64,000 nucleotides of DNA from Adiantum capillus-veneris (GCA_014529385.2 CM043965.1:67991190-68055189), one strand, 5' to 3'; positions 47,301 through 57,696 are shown, numbered from the stretch's first letter. The notes: generated from the letters alone by a model not told the origin. Made by a program: numbers and translations.

Positions 47301-49620
47301 CTTTGTTAGCTCTAGTGTTGGAAGGGAAACAATTGGTGCTGTGTTGCTACAACAAGATCCCCACAGTACAAGGATGCGACCCATCTACTTTGCTAGTAGG
47401 GTCATGAATGCTTTGGAGAGAGACTACACAGAAGCAGAACTCATGATGCTTTCTCTCATGTTTGCGGTGAGAAAGTTTAGATCCTACCTGCTACCAAAAC
47501 CTTTTGTAATTCTCACTGCAGAGAATTTGTTCCCTTGGGTGTCATCTCAAATGAATCTTAGTACTAGGATCTCAAAGTGGATTATGGAGTTGCAAGAGTT
47601 TCAATACTCTTTCAAGGTAGAAGATAGTGTGCGTGCACAATTGGCAGGGATTCTCACTTATAGGGTGCATGAAAAGGAGATTAAGGTGCCTGAAGTAAAG
47701 ACCCTACCATTACCACCACCAAAAAGTATTCCTAATGCTTTTACCTTGTTCTTTGATGGAGCTTTTCGTCGAGCCACAGGAAAAGCAGGGGGAGGGCTAG
47801 TGTTGCTCAACCCAAGTGGAGAGGTGGTCATGAAAGAGAAGTTCAATCTACCAAGTTTAGCTAGCAACAATGAAGCAGAATACGACACACTAATTCATGG
47901 TTTGAAGATGTGCATTGGCCAAGGGATACAACGCCTCATGGTAAAGGGAGATGCACTTCTCATTGTTAAACAGATTTTAGGCATTTGGGCATGCAAGAAT
48001 GAAAGCTTACGGACAAAAGTTCATGCCATTCGTAGATTGTTTAATCAATTTGAAGAAGTGCAACTATATCATATTCCTAGGAAACAGAATGAAGATACCG
48101 ATTTACTTGCACAGCAAGTAGTTACATGTGTTGATAAAGAAGTGCAGGTCATCATGGTGGCAGCAACTGTCAAGCAACCGAGATACCAGGGATTGGAGTC
48201 ATTGACTCCCATTATTAGCTACATTTTGGAGAGCGAGTTTCCACAAGACTTCACAAAAGCTCAGAAGAGGAGACTCATGAAGAAGGCAAGCGTATATCTC
48301 TTCCTAGAAGGCTCCCTCTATCAAAGAGGGAGGGATCAAGTATGCAGAAGAGTACCAACTATTGAGGAAATTCCAGCCATTCTAAAAGGTTTGCATAAAG
48401 AAGCATGTGGTGGTCATTTTGCCCAAGAATTAACTGTGAAGAAGATTTTGCTTGCGGGGTATGTTTGGCCAAGTCTGCATGTGGATGTTCAACATTGGTG
48501 TAAAAGCTGTCACACTTGTCAGATAAATGGAAATAGAAGGTTGGTGGTGCATGGCCCGAGGCAAATAGTGCTTGCAAATGGACCCTTTGAAAAGTGGGGC
48601 ATTGATGCTATGGGTCCTCTGCCTAGGACAAAAAATGGTAAACTCTACATTCTAGTGGCTGTAGACTATATGACTAGGTGGGTGGAAGCACAAAGTGTGG
48701 CAAAGGTAAATGAGAGGACAGTGAGCAAATTCGTCTACACTCACATTTGTTGTAGATTTGGCACACCTTTGGAGATTGTTTCTGATAATCGTCCAGGGTT
48801 TAGAAAGGGATTGCTCACAGAAGTCTGTGAAGAACTTCACATTCTACATCGTCACAGTACACCCTACTATCCCCAATCAAATGGTTTGGTAGAAAAAGCT
48901 AATGGTGTCATTGCAGGCATCATTAGAAAGATGGTGCAAAACAAGACAAAGTTGTGGGATGACTTCTTGGATGGTGCCTTGTGGGCGTATCGAACCACAT
49001 ATAGGGAAGCCACGGAGTTCACACCATTTCACTTGGTCTATGGTCAAGAGGCTTTACAGCCAATTGAGCTAAACATTCCAACAATGCGACTTCATGGCAA
49101 ATCAACACAAGATGATCAAGAAGCATGGATGGATCGACTTCTTACCTTAGCTGAGCTTGAGTGGAAAAGAGAAGCAGCATACGAGTGCTATAAGAGGAAA
49201 GCCACACAGACGAAGGAGAAGCTTGACAAGAAACTAAAGGACAAAGGCATCAATGAAGGAGATCTGGTGCTAAGGTATGACAATCGACTCGATAATCGTT
49301 TTGATGCCAAGTTTGAAACTAGATGGCAAGGGCCATACATAGTCAAGAAGGCTTTCAATTCAAGTTACTATCAGCTTATGGACTTGAATGGTAAAGAGCA
49401 CTCCAGGAAAGTAAACGAGTATCGCTTGAAGCCCTATTTGAGTCGCCTTCTACCAAAGGATCTACCAAAGATCTGTCCAAAGGCCGCTGTCTCATGTAAG
49501 TATTGCTACATGAAGCATGAGTGTAACTCCAGCCAAAATTCTGAGGGGCCAAACAATAAAGATCTCGTCAAGGACTCTGAAGCACTCTCTTTGGAAAAGA
49601 TGCTCTATGATGGTACATGA
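44338..49620 (+). CDS. E2 gag-pol polyprotein, 1,760 aa, intact
   Basis: ATG at 44,338 follows the leader ORFs; the frame is open to TGA at 49,618. Domains: capsid (about residues 10-170; TWFDSLPEEVKGNY); zinc knuckle CWNCGESGHGMYNC (about 246-259); protease with VDGGAQ (Asp459) and LGRPWL; RT with KWRVCVDYRPLN (about 743) and FIDD (Asp848/849); a Ty3 RNase H whose first Asp is lost (FFVSSSVGRETIGAVL); an archaeal-type RNase H with FFDG (Asp1140), NNEAEY (Glu1179) and KGD (Asp1205); integrase with HHCC (from His1353), Asp1423, Asp1483 and Glu1519, a DD35E spacing; and a C-terminal tail with no clear chromodomain. All catalytic residues I can place are present. It should therefore encode a functional copy-and-paste machinery. 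Gag and pol share a single frame, with no shift or stop between them. Confidence 0.95.
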   Translation: MESQCQMFGYPLFFGEPGEDAELFLANFKMSCRIKRIVTDQERVEMFEVVLRKDASTWFDSLPEEVKGNYTEVLNRFKRYFFDPQNTQKLWQDIVSHKQKDLDDYYLYKQEFLRLWALWIRNVANPGDGAEFLKKERFIAGLFHDLKVKVEAGAPATFDAAETRAAEKYRKLKCLRGEVPIEVLRPKGKSQASTSRELPDVTAEVIEKLNESLSSLSIHLAQAVGPKGQAKKSEEREPRTRRVLQCWNCGESGHGMYNCPWPRGEPGRPNLNYPVMNAGEGAGQQPRLLQRPNGPRPPPQGVEGVPPLPDPNVHVVEVTNSNEFDMEANGIKRGRGKGKEKEGVPSQSDHGQGKKAKETKEAKRTRRRINLQDFPLGHGMAPYNLLEDMRGKGPDISWPQFLALCPQVRRDLTKAVSTRRKVKESFPVVKIAHAEMNEDITPVLDCYIKGRLVRKGLVDGGAQICIMTEGLMQRLGMHIHETPEIKVKMANNNKARCVGICKNVFVDAFGIKKAVDFYVMSTKGSGYPFILGRPWLMKMRALQDWESGKLICRNDNHKKVVFDMKEQRQEELHEESSRSETEEDWTENTSEEESSGSITEEESSIEVMGVRFKPNNQETSSRGLEEVGSQENQKVEDEGMLEGMLSTKLTKNEREEFKCVLRKFPKLFAKDYTDVRGVDVVQHKIELKPEATPKAQKLRRLGVIKEQALLKEVRKLLAAGFIYPVENSEWVSPVVVTPKKNGKWRVCVDYRPLNEATKRDHFPLPFQDEILNEVAGHEKYTVCDGYSGYFQIGIALEDQLKTTFITPWGCYAFRVMPFGLTNAPATFQRFMNMVFQAFFGKSIRVFIDDFCIYSSKSLHLQRVEEGLKKLYDMGGQLNPDKCHIAEDEVILLGHKVSYKGIEVDPSKAKALIELPSPKNLKEVISFIQKVKYMSRFIHLASELLHPLQKLTQQVEFAWSDELEEYFCNIKVILSEIPTLMPPCWEYTFFVSSSVGRETIGAVLLQQDPHSTRMRPIYFASRVMNALERDYTEAELMMLSLMFAVRKFRSYLLPKPFVILTAENLFPWVSSQMNLSTRISKWIMELQEFQYSFKVEDSVRAQLAGILTYRVHEKEIKVPEVKTLPLPPPKSIPNAFTLFFDGAFRRATGKAGGGLVLLNPSGEVVMKEKFNLPSLASNNEAEYDTLIHGLKMCIGQGIQRLMVKGDALLIVKQILGIWACKNESLRTKVHAIRRLFNQFEEVQLYHIPRKQNEDTDLLAQQVVTCVDKEVQVIMVAATVKQPRYQGLESLTPIISYILESEFPQDFTKAQKRRLMKKASVYLFLEGSLYQRGRDQVCRRVPTIEEIPAILKGLHKEACGGHFAQELTVKKILLAGYVWPSLHVDVQHWCKSCHTCQINGNRRLVVHGPRQIVLANGPFEKWGIDAMGPLPRTKNGKLYILVAVDYMTRWVEAQSVAKVNERTVSKFVYTHICCRFGTPLEIVSDNRPGFRKGLLTEVCEELHILHRHSTPYYPQSNGLVEKANGVIAGIIRKMVQNKTKLWDDFLDGALWAYRTTYREATEFTPFHLVYGQEALQPIELNIPTMRLHGKSTQDDQEAWMDRLLTLAELEWKREAAYECYKRKATQTKEKLDKKLKDKGINEGDLVLRYDNRLDNRFDAKFETRWQGPYIVKKAFNSSYYQLMDLNGKEHSRKVNEYRLKPYLSRLLPKDLPKICPKAAVSCKYCYMKHECNSSQNSEGPNNKDLVKDSEALSLEKMLYDGT

Positions 49621-49634
49621 ATATACCATCATCC

Positions 49635-49648
49635 AGGGGGAGGGCTAA
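49635..49648 (+). other. E2 polypurine tract
   Basis: AGGGGGAGGGCTAA directly precedes the 3' LTR and would prime plus-strand DNA synthesis. Confidence 0.8.
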
Positions 49649-52033
49649 TGATAACCGTTTTTCGGCTCTTTGTAATTGCCACAATGAGTTACCTCACCCT
49701 ACCAAAATCACCCAAACACTGTGGCTATCCCTACCATTTCACTGTACATAGGCGTGCGTGAGTCACGGGACTTTTCCCATATCTTCTTCAAAAACCCTCA
49801 ATTAGCTAGTCATTGGGCTAGTTGAGCCAAAAAAATAAAAAATAAATAATAAAAATAAAAAATATAAGTATATTATGGCCCATGCATATGTAAATATTTC
49901 TTTGTATATAGGGCCTAAATAAAAGATTTTTTCATAATTATTTTGGTATTTATTTAAATATTTCTACCTAAGTGTGTGTTATTTATGCTCTGTACATTGC
50001 CTCACCATTACCACAATTTTTTCTTACCATTTTTCATACTCTTTATTCCATATAGAAATATTTTCATGTAAGCTTCTCTTATATTTTGTGTAACTCCATC
50101 CCAACAAAAATCCAAAAAAACTAGTTCTATTTATGTGTATATTTTTTTCACTATTGTGATTTTTTCCTTCCTACATATATTCTCTATTACTCTCATAAAT
50201 TAGACCACCAAAAATATTCATCTTTTTATGGTAGACTTATAATGAGAGAGATTTATTTTGACCCCTTTATATTTTTCCACCTATATTATTTATATTTGAC
50301 ATGTACATATTTTTTAGACCCCTCAATATTTGATTTTCTTAGTTGTACTATTCACTTATATCATAATCTCAACAATATCTTCAATTATAGACCTACCAAA
50401 TAAGGTCAAGGGTAGGTGGCATGCATACATGCACTATGGAGGGCTCACTCTTGGAGGTATTCAAAAGAATCATCCAAAGAAGGACCCCACAAAGACCTTG
50501 TGCAGTGGAAAAAAACGGTCAGTTTTGCTGAATTTTTAAAGTTCACTTGCTCTCCGAATTTGAAAAGGTGATACAAACAAAAATTGTAGCTCTTGGGCTG
50601 AACTTTTGCCTCAAATTTTTTCATATTTTTTTGAGCTACGAGCTGTGAGCTATGATTTTTTTAGTGGACCTCAGTTTTCCCATGCTATGCAGCCACACTC
50701 TCTCTTCCACTTTATCATTTTCCTCTTTCACACACACTTCTCCACTCATCATCCCCACCTCTCTCACCCCTCCTCTCTGCACCCTACTCACCTTCTCTTC
50801 AACCTTGAAGAATAAGAGAAACCATGGTAAACTCACACCTCCCACACCCAATTCCATTCCAAAATTGACCACCTAGTCTCATTTTTCCTCCTCCAAATTA
50901 CCCATATCTATAAAAAAAACCACAAAATTCAGCCTCTTCTCTTAAAAGACAGCATCATGGTGGTTGATTACTCAGCTTCAATTACCTTGTCTCTCAAGGA
51001 AGGTCAAGAATGGAGAAAAAATGTACCGTCAAAGCTAGTGGACCGTCAACAAGCGTCAAAATCGGCTCTACTCAAGACACTTGGAGCATCAACCTTGTAA
51101 GAAATCCACCTTTTCTTACCTCTTAAGAGTTTTCTTCCTTATTTGTATCCTACATGGATACTCCCATTGTAAATATCCAATTCCATTTGTAAATTAATAC
51201 TAACTCTACTAACACTAACCCACTATGAAAAGTCCTATCACCTCCATTTCTCTCCTCTCTCTTTCCCCACCAACTTCTTGATAATTCCAAGCAAACGAAA
51301 TTAGATAAATTGCTGAAAATCTAACCCAACCATGGTTAGAGGAGTAACCCTAGCCTTCAAAATTGCTATAAAAGGAGGGTGTAGCTAGCACAAAAGGGGG
51401 GAGCCATAAGCAAGAGCACTATGCTATAGCTTGAGAAGCCAAGCTCAACCTCTCTAGAAGGAGCTCTTGAGTGGAAGCTCATTGTCTTATGCATGTGCAT
51501 GTGTTGTAATAGGGGATTAGCAAGGGAACTCTATGCCATTGTAAGAGAGAGAGTGATCATTCAATTGAGAGTAGGAAATCTATCATTTCTCCTACTAGTG
51601 TAAGCCCAACATTTGCTGAATCAAGGAGGGTGGATTTGGACTAAGCTTGGATATTTTGTCTCCCTTCTAACGTGAAGTAATGGACAACAATGATGCGTAA
51701 GTGTCTTGGTGTTTTTTGTTAAGTTCTTGATAGCTTGTTCTCTGGTGTTGTCATCAACCTAGCCATAAATCCCACATACTGTAAGAGGGCGACAGGGTGG
51801 AGAGGATCCCCCTGGCTTTAAGACAGTGATTGGGGTGGCTTTTCTTGTGATGTGTTGTGGTGAAATTTACGCAAGCTATGTTGAACAAATACTAATTTCA
51901 CTTTGATTTGTCATGACAGATTTGTAAGAAGGTATTAATGCAACAAGCACCCCCTCCTCCTTTCTCTCTCTTTCTTAAATATATAGTTGTGTTTGCTTGA
52001 TCATTGCCGATACGTTTCAAAGCAGCCCGAGCA

Positions 52034-52103
<70 letters not shown>

Positions 52104-52362
52104 TTTTAGGGTGTGAGAGTATTCCATTGGTGTTAGGGTTAGTGTAAATTCCTTGCTTGTTTGTGGGTTGCTCTAACGATTCTCCTCTTTTGCGTCCTAG
52201 TTCGCTCTTAAACTAGGTGGTGCCCCTTGTGTAGTTGGGATTTGGCTGTGGGTTTGTTGTTTTGGTTTGTGTTGTGTTGTGCCCGAGCCCCATTGAGCAA
52301 CACGGGAGCCTTGAAGGGTGTCTAGAGGCCACTCTTCTTGTTGCCCGCCCCGGACCGCCTCA
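49649..52362 (+). repeat. E2 3' LTR (2,714 bp)
   Basis: TGATAACCGTTTTTCGGC to CGGACCGCCTCA, matching the 5' LTR. Differences include a longer CT tract (52,037-52,100), an insertion giving GTTGCCCGCCCCGG near the end, and scattered single bases. The TATA box is at 51,366. Confidence 0.97.
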
Positions 52363-52366
52363 GCAT
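52363..52366. repeat. Target-site duplication of E2, right (GCAT)
   Basis: GCAT follows the final CA of the 3' LTR and equals 39,976-39,979. Confidence 0.8.
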
Positions 52367-52389
52367 CAATGCCACGTTACCAACGGTGC

Positions 52390-55266
52390 ACGAAACGCTA
52401 GGAATGGTAAGTAGTGGATCTTTAATGGCACGAACACGTATAATAGCAAGGAGAGTGGGCATTCTTCCTCATAAATCTCCTGCGCGACGTCTATCTGCTG
52501 TTACACATTCACCATCGCCAAGCTCTGAGGATTCTTCACTACAACCACAAACTTCATCTTCATCAAAATATGTTGATCACTGCGTATCCCTACCTGACAA
52601 ACCTGGCTACGGCTTTGACTATCCAAGTAAGTCTTCTTCCTCTACAAACTTACCATCCTCACAGTGTATGGGTAGAAGAAAATGTCAGAGAAGATGCTGG
52701 ATACCATAGATGAAACTTTGGCAATCATCATGTCTCTTAAAGCTTCTCTATCACTTATCCCACATAGCAAGATACAAAGGTATGTATTCACTGAGCAGGC
52801 CAAAGTCCTACTACAACTATGGGACTTGCATGTGGTGGTATAATCCAGAAGGATAGATTTTGACTCGGCCATAATCAAGCAAGTTATTGATTCTTTTAAT
52901 GCCGAGGATGTCAGTGCTATTGTCAACGGTGTCAAAGTCACAACAACTCCTGACAACATCACATATGCTTTGAAGATGCCTAATGAGCCAAAGCCGACCA
53001 CAGTGTCTGCTGAACAGATTAGTGCAGCTCTGAAAGAGGATGAAGCAGCCAAAAAGAAATGCAAGGCCAGTGCACAAGGGGTTCCAGTAGGACATCCGCT
53101 CGGCTTACAGGTTTGTTGCTGAGGCTGTTAGCCTGAAGAATAATCCCATGTATGTGTCAAAAAAGTTGTTTGCTATGTTGCTGGCAAAAAGATTAAATGA
53201 TACAGCTAAAATAAATTTATGTCAAATCTTATCTCACAATGTGCTCCAGCAGACTGCCAGGCTGAAATCCCAGAGTGTATTCAAAGCTTGGTATGGCTAG
53301 AAATTTTTATCCTGGGCAGTTGCGCCAAAGCTAATGACCAGGTAAGGATGGCTTGGAGTCTGAAGCCTATTCTAGAGACTAACAATGTTGAGCTATCTTC
53401 AGATGAAGAAGATCCAGGAAATCAGTTGGTCCTAACTGGAAAAAAGAGGAAGGCCACACAAGGGGGAAGCCAGTGGTTTGAAGAAACCAAGGATTACGTT
53501 GGCCAAAAGCACTGCTTTTATAAAGCAGCTAGAGAATCAGGTAAAGTCTTTGCCTACTAGAAGACCTTCAGTAGGTCCTGACTTCAACCACAATTGAAGA
53601 ACAAACTCTAGCACAGACCAGTGTTGGGAAAGCCTAGGAGCAACAGACCCCATCAGACATCAGCACTGGAAAGGTCCAGAAAGAAAAGACAAATGTTGAA
53701 TAGGCGACGATCAAAGATAAGGGAAAAGGCCCAATACCTGACAGTCCAGCCAATAGAAGTCCTTTCAGTGAATTGGCTTTGTCTATAGCCAATTCTTGTC
53801 TATAGCCAAGAAGGATAAACTACAGCAGTCGCAGTAGAACCCCCTCAAAGGCCGACTATTCTTTCAAACATTTGATTTGGCACACTTACCATACATGGCT
53901 CCTGTAATGGTTTATGAGTCAGTTCAATCTGACCAGACAACAATAGCTGATGGTTGCTCAATGCTTATCCAATCATTGTGGAACACCATTGTCAATGCCT
54001 TAGGACAGATGATGGATGCATCACTTCCAATGAGCAGATAGCTAAGCTAAAAGAAGAACTGGAAAGTAGCGAGCAGCAAGTTCAAAAACTTCAGAGGGAT
54101 GTTTCTACACAAAGAATCATGCATGCTATTGCTAAAAATCAATCAGTGAGGACAATTAATGATTTGCAAACAAAGTTACTGAAAGATAGAAATAGAAAAT
54201 TGGCAATTAAAGGAAGACAAGGGAATAGCTTTGAGAGATGCTGATCGATTTCAAACTCTACTTCGAATGAACCAGACACACTTCAAAGAATCGATGACAG
54301 ATCACATAGTAGTAAAGGCTTCTCTTACAGAGAGATATATTTATAATAATCTTGCTAGTATTCTGAGTCCAAAAGGCAACATCACTCTGAATATGGATAA
54401 TCTAAAGGCACTTATGGAGACCATGTAGAGTGATCTACAAAAGACAAGCTCTCTGAATACAACATGACATTAGCAAATCAAGCTATCATCGATTATATTG
54501 AAAAGAAAAATAATCCTGATGAGGATGCTAAGAGCAAAGAAGAGAAGGATGAGGAAGGGGAGGATAACCCAGTTGACAAACCATATGACGATGATGATGA
54601 TGACTTTCCTCATTCCCCACCTTCAGGGTCTGGAGCTGGTGGATCAGCTGCCAGTCAGCAGACCAGCACAAGGACCAACCAGACCAGCAGTTGAGGGACC
54701 AACGGTCTGCTGATCAGTAGCCAGGCAGTGGACAGAAGGACAACACTGTGGATTCTCCAGTACACCAGTCACGGTACATTGCTGACAGCAAAGGAAAAGC
54801 CAAAGCTGTGACTGAGTCCTTCAAGGGTGATGAGCAACATTCATTACAGCTCATCGCACTGAACAAGATATTAAGACATCAACAAGCTTCTATTACTAGG
54901 ATGTATTTAGAGAATGATACTTTGATCTCTGATCTAGAACGCTTTCAAATGCTCTATATTGGGGCCAAAGAAATGATGCAGCACTGGAAATCAGCCTCCT
55001 TCCATGATCAAGAATTGTGCCAATTGCCTGTGAATCCCTGCAGAATCCAGCTCCCGGAAAGGGTACCTGAGTGGGTGCTGACTTATGATGATAGGATAGT
55101 CAATCCACATTGGCAGCAACAATCCACTATAAACAGACACTCTCTAGCTCTTGAATTAGACCTACTGCTTGGAAATAGGTCCACATATAGGTGTATGAAG
55201 GAAGTTAGAACTCAACTGAAAGAAGTTTTACTTCAGATGCAAATTGCCAGAGGAGTTTTGGACTAA
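52390..55266 (+). pseudogene. E1 extra 3' ORF region (ORF3), frameshifted
   Basis: Successive protein-like frames on plus are MARTRIIARRVGILPHKS with a Ser-rich tail (52,430-52,690), FDSAIIKQVIDSFNAEDV to about 53,090, then RFVAEAVSLKNNPMYVSKK / FAMLLAKRLND (about 53,100-53,210), an acidic and lysine-rich part (53,300-53,560), a coiled coil EQIAKLKEELESSEQQVQKL (about 54,030), an acidic Asp run at 54,585, and a helical frame 54,748-55,266. This position and mixture resemble the additional ORFs of Athila/Tat-type plant Ty3 elements. The RFVAEAV...YVSKK block recalls the plant retroelement 'putative gypsy-type transposon' domain. Function unknown. Several frameshifts and stops. Confidence 0.55.
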
Positions 55267-56003
55267 AGGGTGCAGGCTATCATTGAAGACCACTCTTCTA
55301 GCAGCAAAGGACCTCAGACTCAAATGACAGTAGGAGAACAGGAAACTACTCTCCGAAGACTCTTTCAGCTCGTTCGAGTTACCAGGAAGCTGAGATCACA
55401 TATTCTTGTTGTATGCATTAAGGAGCACCTAGGGTAGAAACAGAAGTTCATTCTGACCACTTGGACATCATACATGTGTGATGTCTTAGAGGCCAGATCT
55501 GAGGTAAAAAGTTACAAGTGAGTGCACCCTTGTGATGATCTACAGCATTTAGGAAGCATATAGGCCGATTTTCACCAAATTTGAAGCATTGTTGGGCTTG
55601 CAAAGACCACAGACAGATCTAGGCAAAGTAAAGGCTTGAATCGATTGTATCTAGCACAAAAAGTGTTCAAATTCAATTATGAAAGTTGTTGTGGTTTGCC
55701 AGTGTAGTGAAGAACCTCTGGAGTGAAATTCACTTCAATTTGACCAGCTAGACATCATATATGTATGAAGTCTAAAGGACACTTTTAGAGACCAAAATTG
55801 AGATCTGAGCATACCGGGGTGTTAAGCACCCCAAAACAAGCTCACAGACAAAATTTTGTCAAAATCTAAGCACATAAACATCATATGCGTATGATGTCTC
55901 AAGGCTAGATTTGATAGTCAAATTTCACTTTTGACCACATATAGGAGGGTTAAAAATGATGTTTTAACCCTGTTTGCAAAATTTCATGTCATTCTGAGCC
56001 AAA

Positions 56004-56027
56004 AGACATTATACGCGTATACTGTCT
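56004..56027. repeat. Palindrome with CGCG centre (array member)
   Basis: AGACATTATACG and CGTATACTGTCT pair except for two positions. The core ATACGCGTAT is perfect. Confidence 0.9.
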
Positions 56028-56287
56028 TAGTGGCTAGATCCGGGTGAAAACAAACATTTGGGCATACCTAAGTGTCCTAGAGCATAAAAGAAGTCCCTAG
56101 CCAAAAATTTCATTGCATTTGGAGCTCATTTGAGCTTGTAAATGCCAGAAGACAAATCTAGACAGACTCATGCTTGTATTGATCATAACTTGCTTAAAAA
56201 ATGTACAAATTGAATCCTAAAAGTTGCTGAGAGTTGCTTGAGTGATAAGGAACCATTGGGATAAAAGTCACTTCATTCTGCCACAAA

Positions 56288-56311
56288 AGACATTATACGC
56301 ATATAATGTTT
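56288..56311. repeat. Palindrome (array member)
   Basis: ACATTATACG and CATATAATGT pair with one mismatched pair around the centre. The outer arms match other members. Confidence 0.9.
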
Positions 56312-56687
56312 CAAGTGTCAAAATAAAGGTCAGAATCACAAAATGAGACTTGCAATGGGTAGAAGCCATCAAAGGGAGCCTACATTTTGAGATTGAAGCA
56401 AGTCTTGGAGCAAGTCTGGCTCAAAAACATTATACGCGTATAAAGTCTCCAGGCATAGGTTGAGTAAAAAAAAAGCTGTTATGGCCATAACTTGAGCTTT
56501 CGGTCTGGGATTCAATTTTTTTTTTCATCAAAATGAAGCTCTAGAGTAGCTCTACAACTTTCTGTGTAACCCTGAACAACAATCCAAGACCCCTATAAGG
56601 TCATTCATTGTTGGTCAGCTCTTGAAAAAAATGTCGTTTAAGGCCTCAAAATGCATTTGCAAGTTAGGGGTGTCCAAAAGTATACAT

Positions 56688-56881
56688 AGAATATAGGATT
56701 TTGTGTGTGCTAGATCAAAAATGGCTAAACGGTGGTTGAAGCTTCTAATTTGGCTTTAGCTTTGTTGTTGTTGTTGTTTCTAATGTAGAATATAGTATTT
56801 TTGTGTGCGCTAGATCAAAAAGGGCTAAACGGGGGTTGAAGCTTCTAATTTGGATATAACTTTGTTGTTGTTCTTTCTAAT
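56688..56881. repeat. ~98-bp tandem duplication
   Basis: TAGAATATAG...GCTAGATCAAAAA...GGCTAAACG...GTTGAAGCTTCTAATTTGG occurs at 56,688 and again at 56,786 with about ten differences. Both copies end in GTT repeats. No coding frame. Confidence 0.85.
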
Positions 56882-57209
56882 GTAGTTGTTGTTGTATAGG
56901 GTGTCTAAACAGTATCCCTATCATCGTAAACTTCTATTTGCTATAAAGTGAATCACTCTCTTCTTCTTGCAGAGTGTTCACCTGGTCCAACAAGCGCATG
57001 TCATGGATGGGCATAGTGATTAGTTTTCATCTAAGCAATCTTAGGAAATGACCTTGTCATAGCTGATGGTAGGGTCGCTTAGCCATATGCTTAAGTGTCT
57101 AGCATTGGCTTGGTGAAGTATCTTATGTTTTGGAAGAGATCGTTCGAGTTTGCCTTGCAATGGGGTGGGGTGTGTGCCACTAAAGTGTCTAACAACTCTC
57201 GACTCCAGC
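56882..57209. other. No gene recognised
   Basis: Non-coding sequence between the tandem duplication and the short minus-strand frame. Confidence 0.4.
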
Positions 57210-57419
57210 TCACATATTCACTTTACCTTGTTTTTTGAACCGCCACCAATGATGCATGAAACCACTCTTAGCCTCTGCCACCGCCAGAGAAGCACCTTTG
57301 ATCTGCTTAGCGAGTGCCTTCACAAATCGACAAAGGCGGCATGTGTTATTGTTGTTATTTCCATTTCCACCAGCCGACGATCTGCTCGGCGACTCAATGA
57401 TAGGAGGAAGGGTGGCCAT
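57210..57419 (-). CDS. Short ORF (69 aa), uncertain
   Basis: The start is at 57,419: MATLPPIIESPSRSSAGG, an Asn run from a (GTT)n-like repeat, then CRLCRFVKALAKQIKGASLA, ending KKQGKVNM. The composition is plausible for a protein, and CxxC plus a basic helix are present, but I know no family. It may equally be chance. No introns are evident. Confidence 0.25.
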   Translation of the reverse strand: MATLPPIIESPSRSSAGGNGNNNNNTCRLCRFVKALAKQIKGASLAVAEAKSGFMHHWWRFKKQGKVNM

Positions 57420-57462
57420 TTTAGAGATGAGAAATAAAAGAAATACGATAGTTATAAAGAAT

Positions 57463-57625
57463 GGGAATACTAATTTTAGAGCGGCCACCGGTCGCTCTAA
57501 AATTAGTATTCCCAAAGGATATGAAAAAGTGCGAGAGGTCGGGACAACTGAAGAATGGGAATACTAATTTTAGAGCGGCCACCAAAGGATATGAAAAAGT
57601 GCGAGAGGTCGGGACAACTGAAGAA
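57463..57625. repeat. Foldback plus direct repeat (three-part rearrangement)
   Basis: GGGAATACTAATTTTAGAGCG at 57,463-57,483 is followed after 9 bases by its exact reverse complement (57,493-57,513). The same 21-mer returns in direct orientation at 57,557-57,577. A 42-bp segment beginning AAAGGATATGAAAAAGTGCG is at 57,514-57,555 and exactly repeated at 57,584-57,625. Confidence 0.95.
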
Positions 57626-57696
57626 AGGCAAAAAAAGAGCAGTGTTACTTAATTCTATTTTCTTCTCCTCCAAAACGTCTCCTTCAGTTTTCTTTA

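Larger units (their letters stand above)
39980..52362 (+). mobile_element. E2: young, complete Ty3/Tat-type LTR retrotransposon
   Basis: The element is 12.38 kb with two near-identical LTRs of about 2.7 kb (TG...CA), a primer-binding site, four small ORFs, one uninterrupted gag-pol frame and a polypurine tract, flanked by GCAT. The LTRs differ by roughly 15-20 substitutions plus indels and microsatellite length over about 2.7 kb (hand count), so the insertion is recent. A second RNase H of the archaeal type between RT and integrase, together with a degenerate Ty3 RNase H, marks the Tat/Ogre/Athila branch. It inserted 40 bp after E1's integrase stop. Confidence 0.95.
33420..55390 (+). mobile_element. 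E1: old Ty3 retrotransposon with extra 3' ORF, split by E2
   Basis: Plus-strand remains follow the order gag (34.0-35.7 kb), protease (36.2 kb), RT and RNase H (37.0-38.5 kb), integrase (38.6-39.9 kb). After the 12.4-kb insertion E2, an additional ORF region follows (52.4-55.3 kb). The two halves are contiguous apart from E2 and its GCAT target duplication. Numerous stops and frameshifts in every domain make it inactive and much older than E2. Left and right limits are approximate because I could not pair two LTRs. Confidence 0.75.
55390..56450 (+). repeat. Palindrome-bearing array, copy 2 (inverted relative to 6.3-7.3 kb)
   Basis: Six palindrome-like sites are centred near 55,474, 55,761, 55,887, 56,015, 56,299 and 56,435, at spacings of about 287, 126, 128, 284 and 136 bp. 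Flanking sequence matches the reverse complement of 6,295-7,260 in order: GATCACATATTCTTGTTGTATGC at 55,396, ACAAGGGTGCACTCA near 55,530, CTAGCACAAAAAGTG near 55,650, and CTAGAGCATAAAAGAAGTCC near 56,080. The array begins just after E1's last ORF, so it is probably E1's 3' untranslated region or LTR. Confidence 0.8.
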
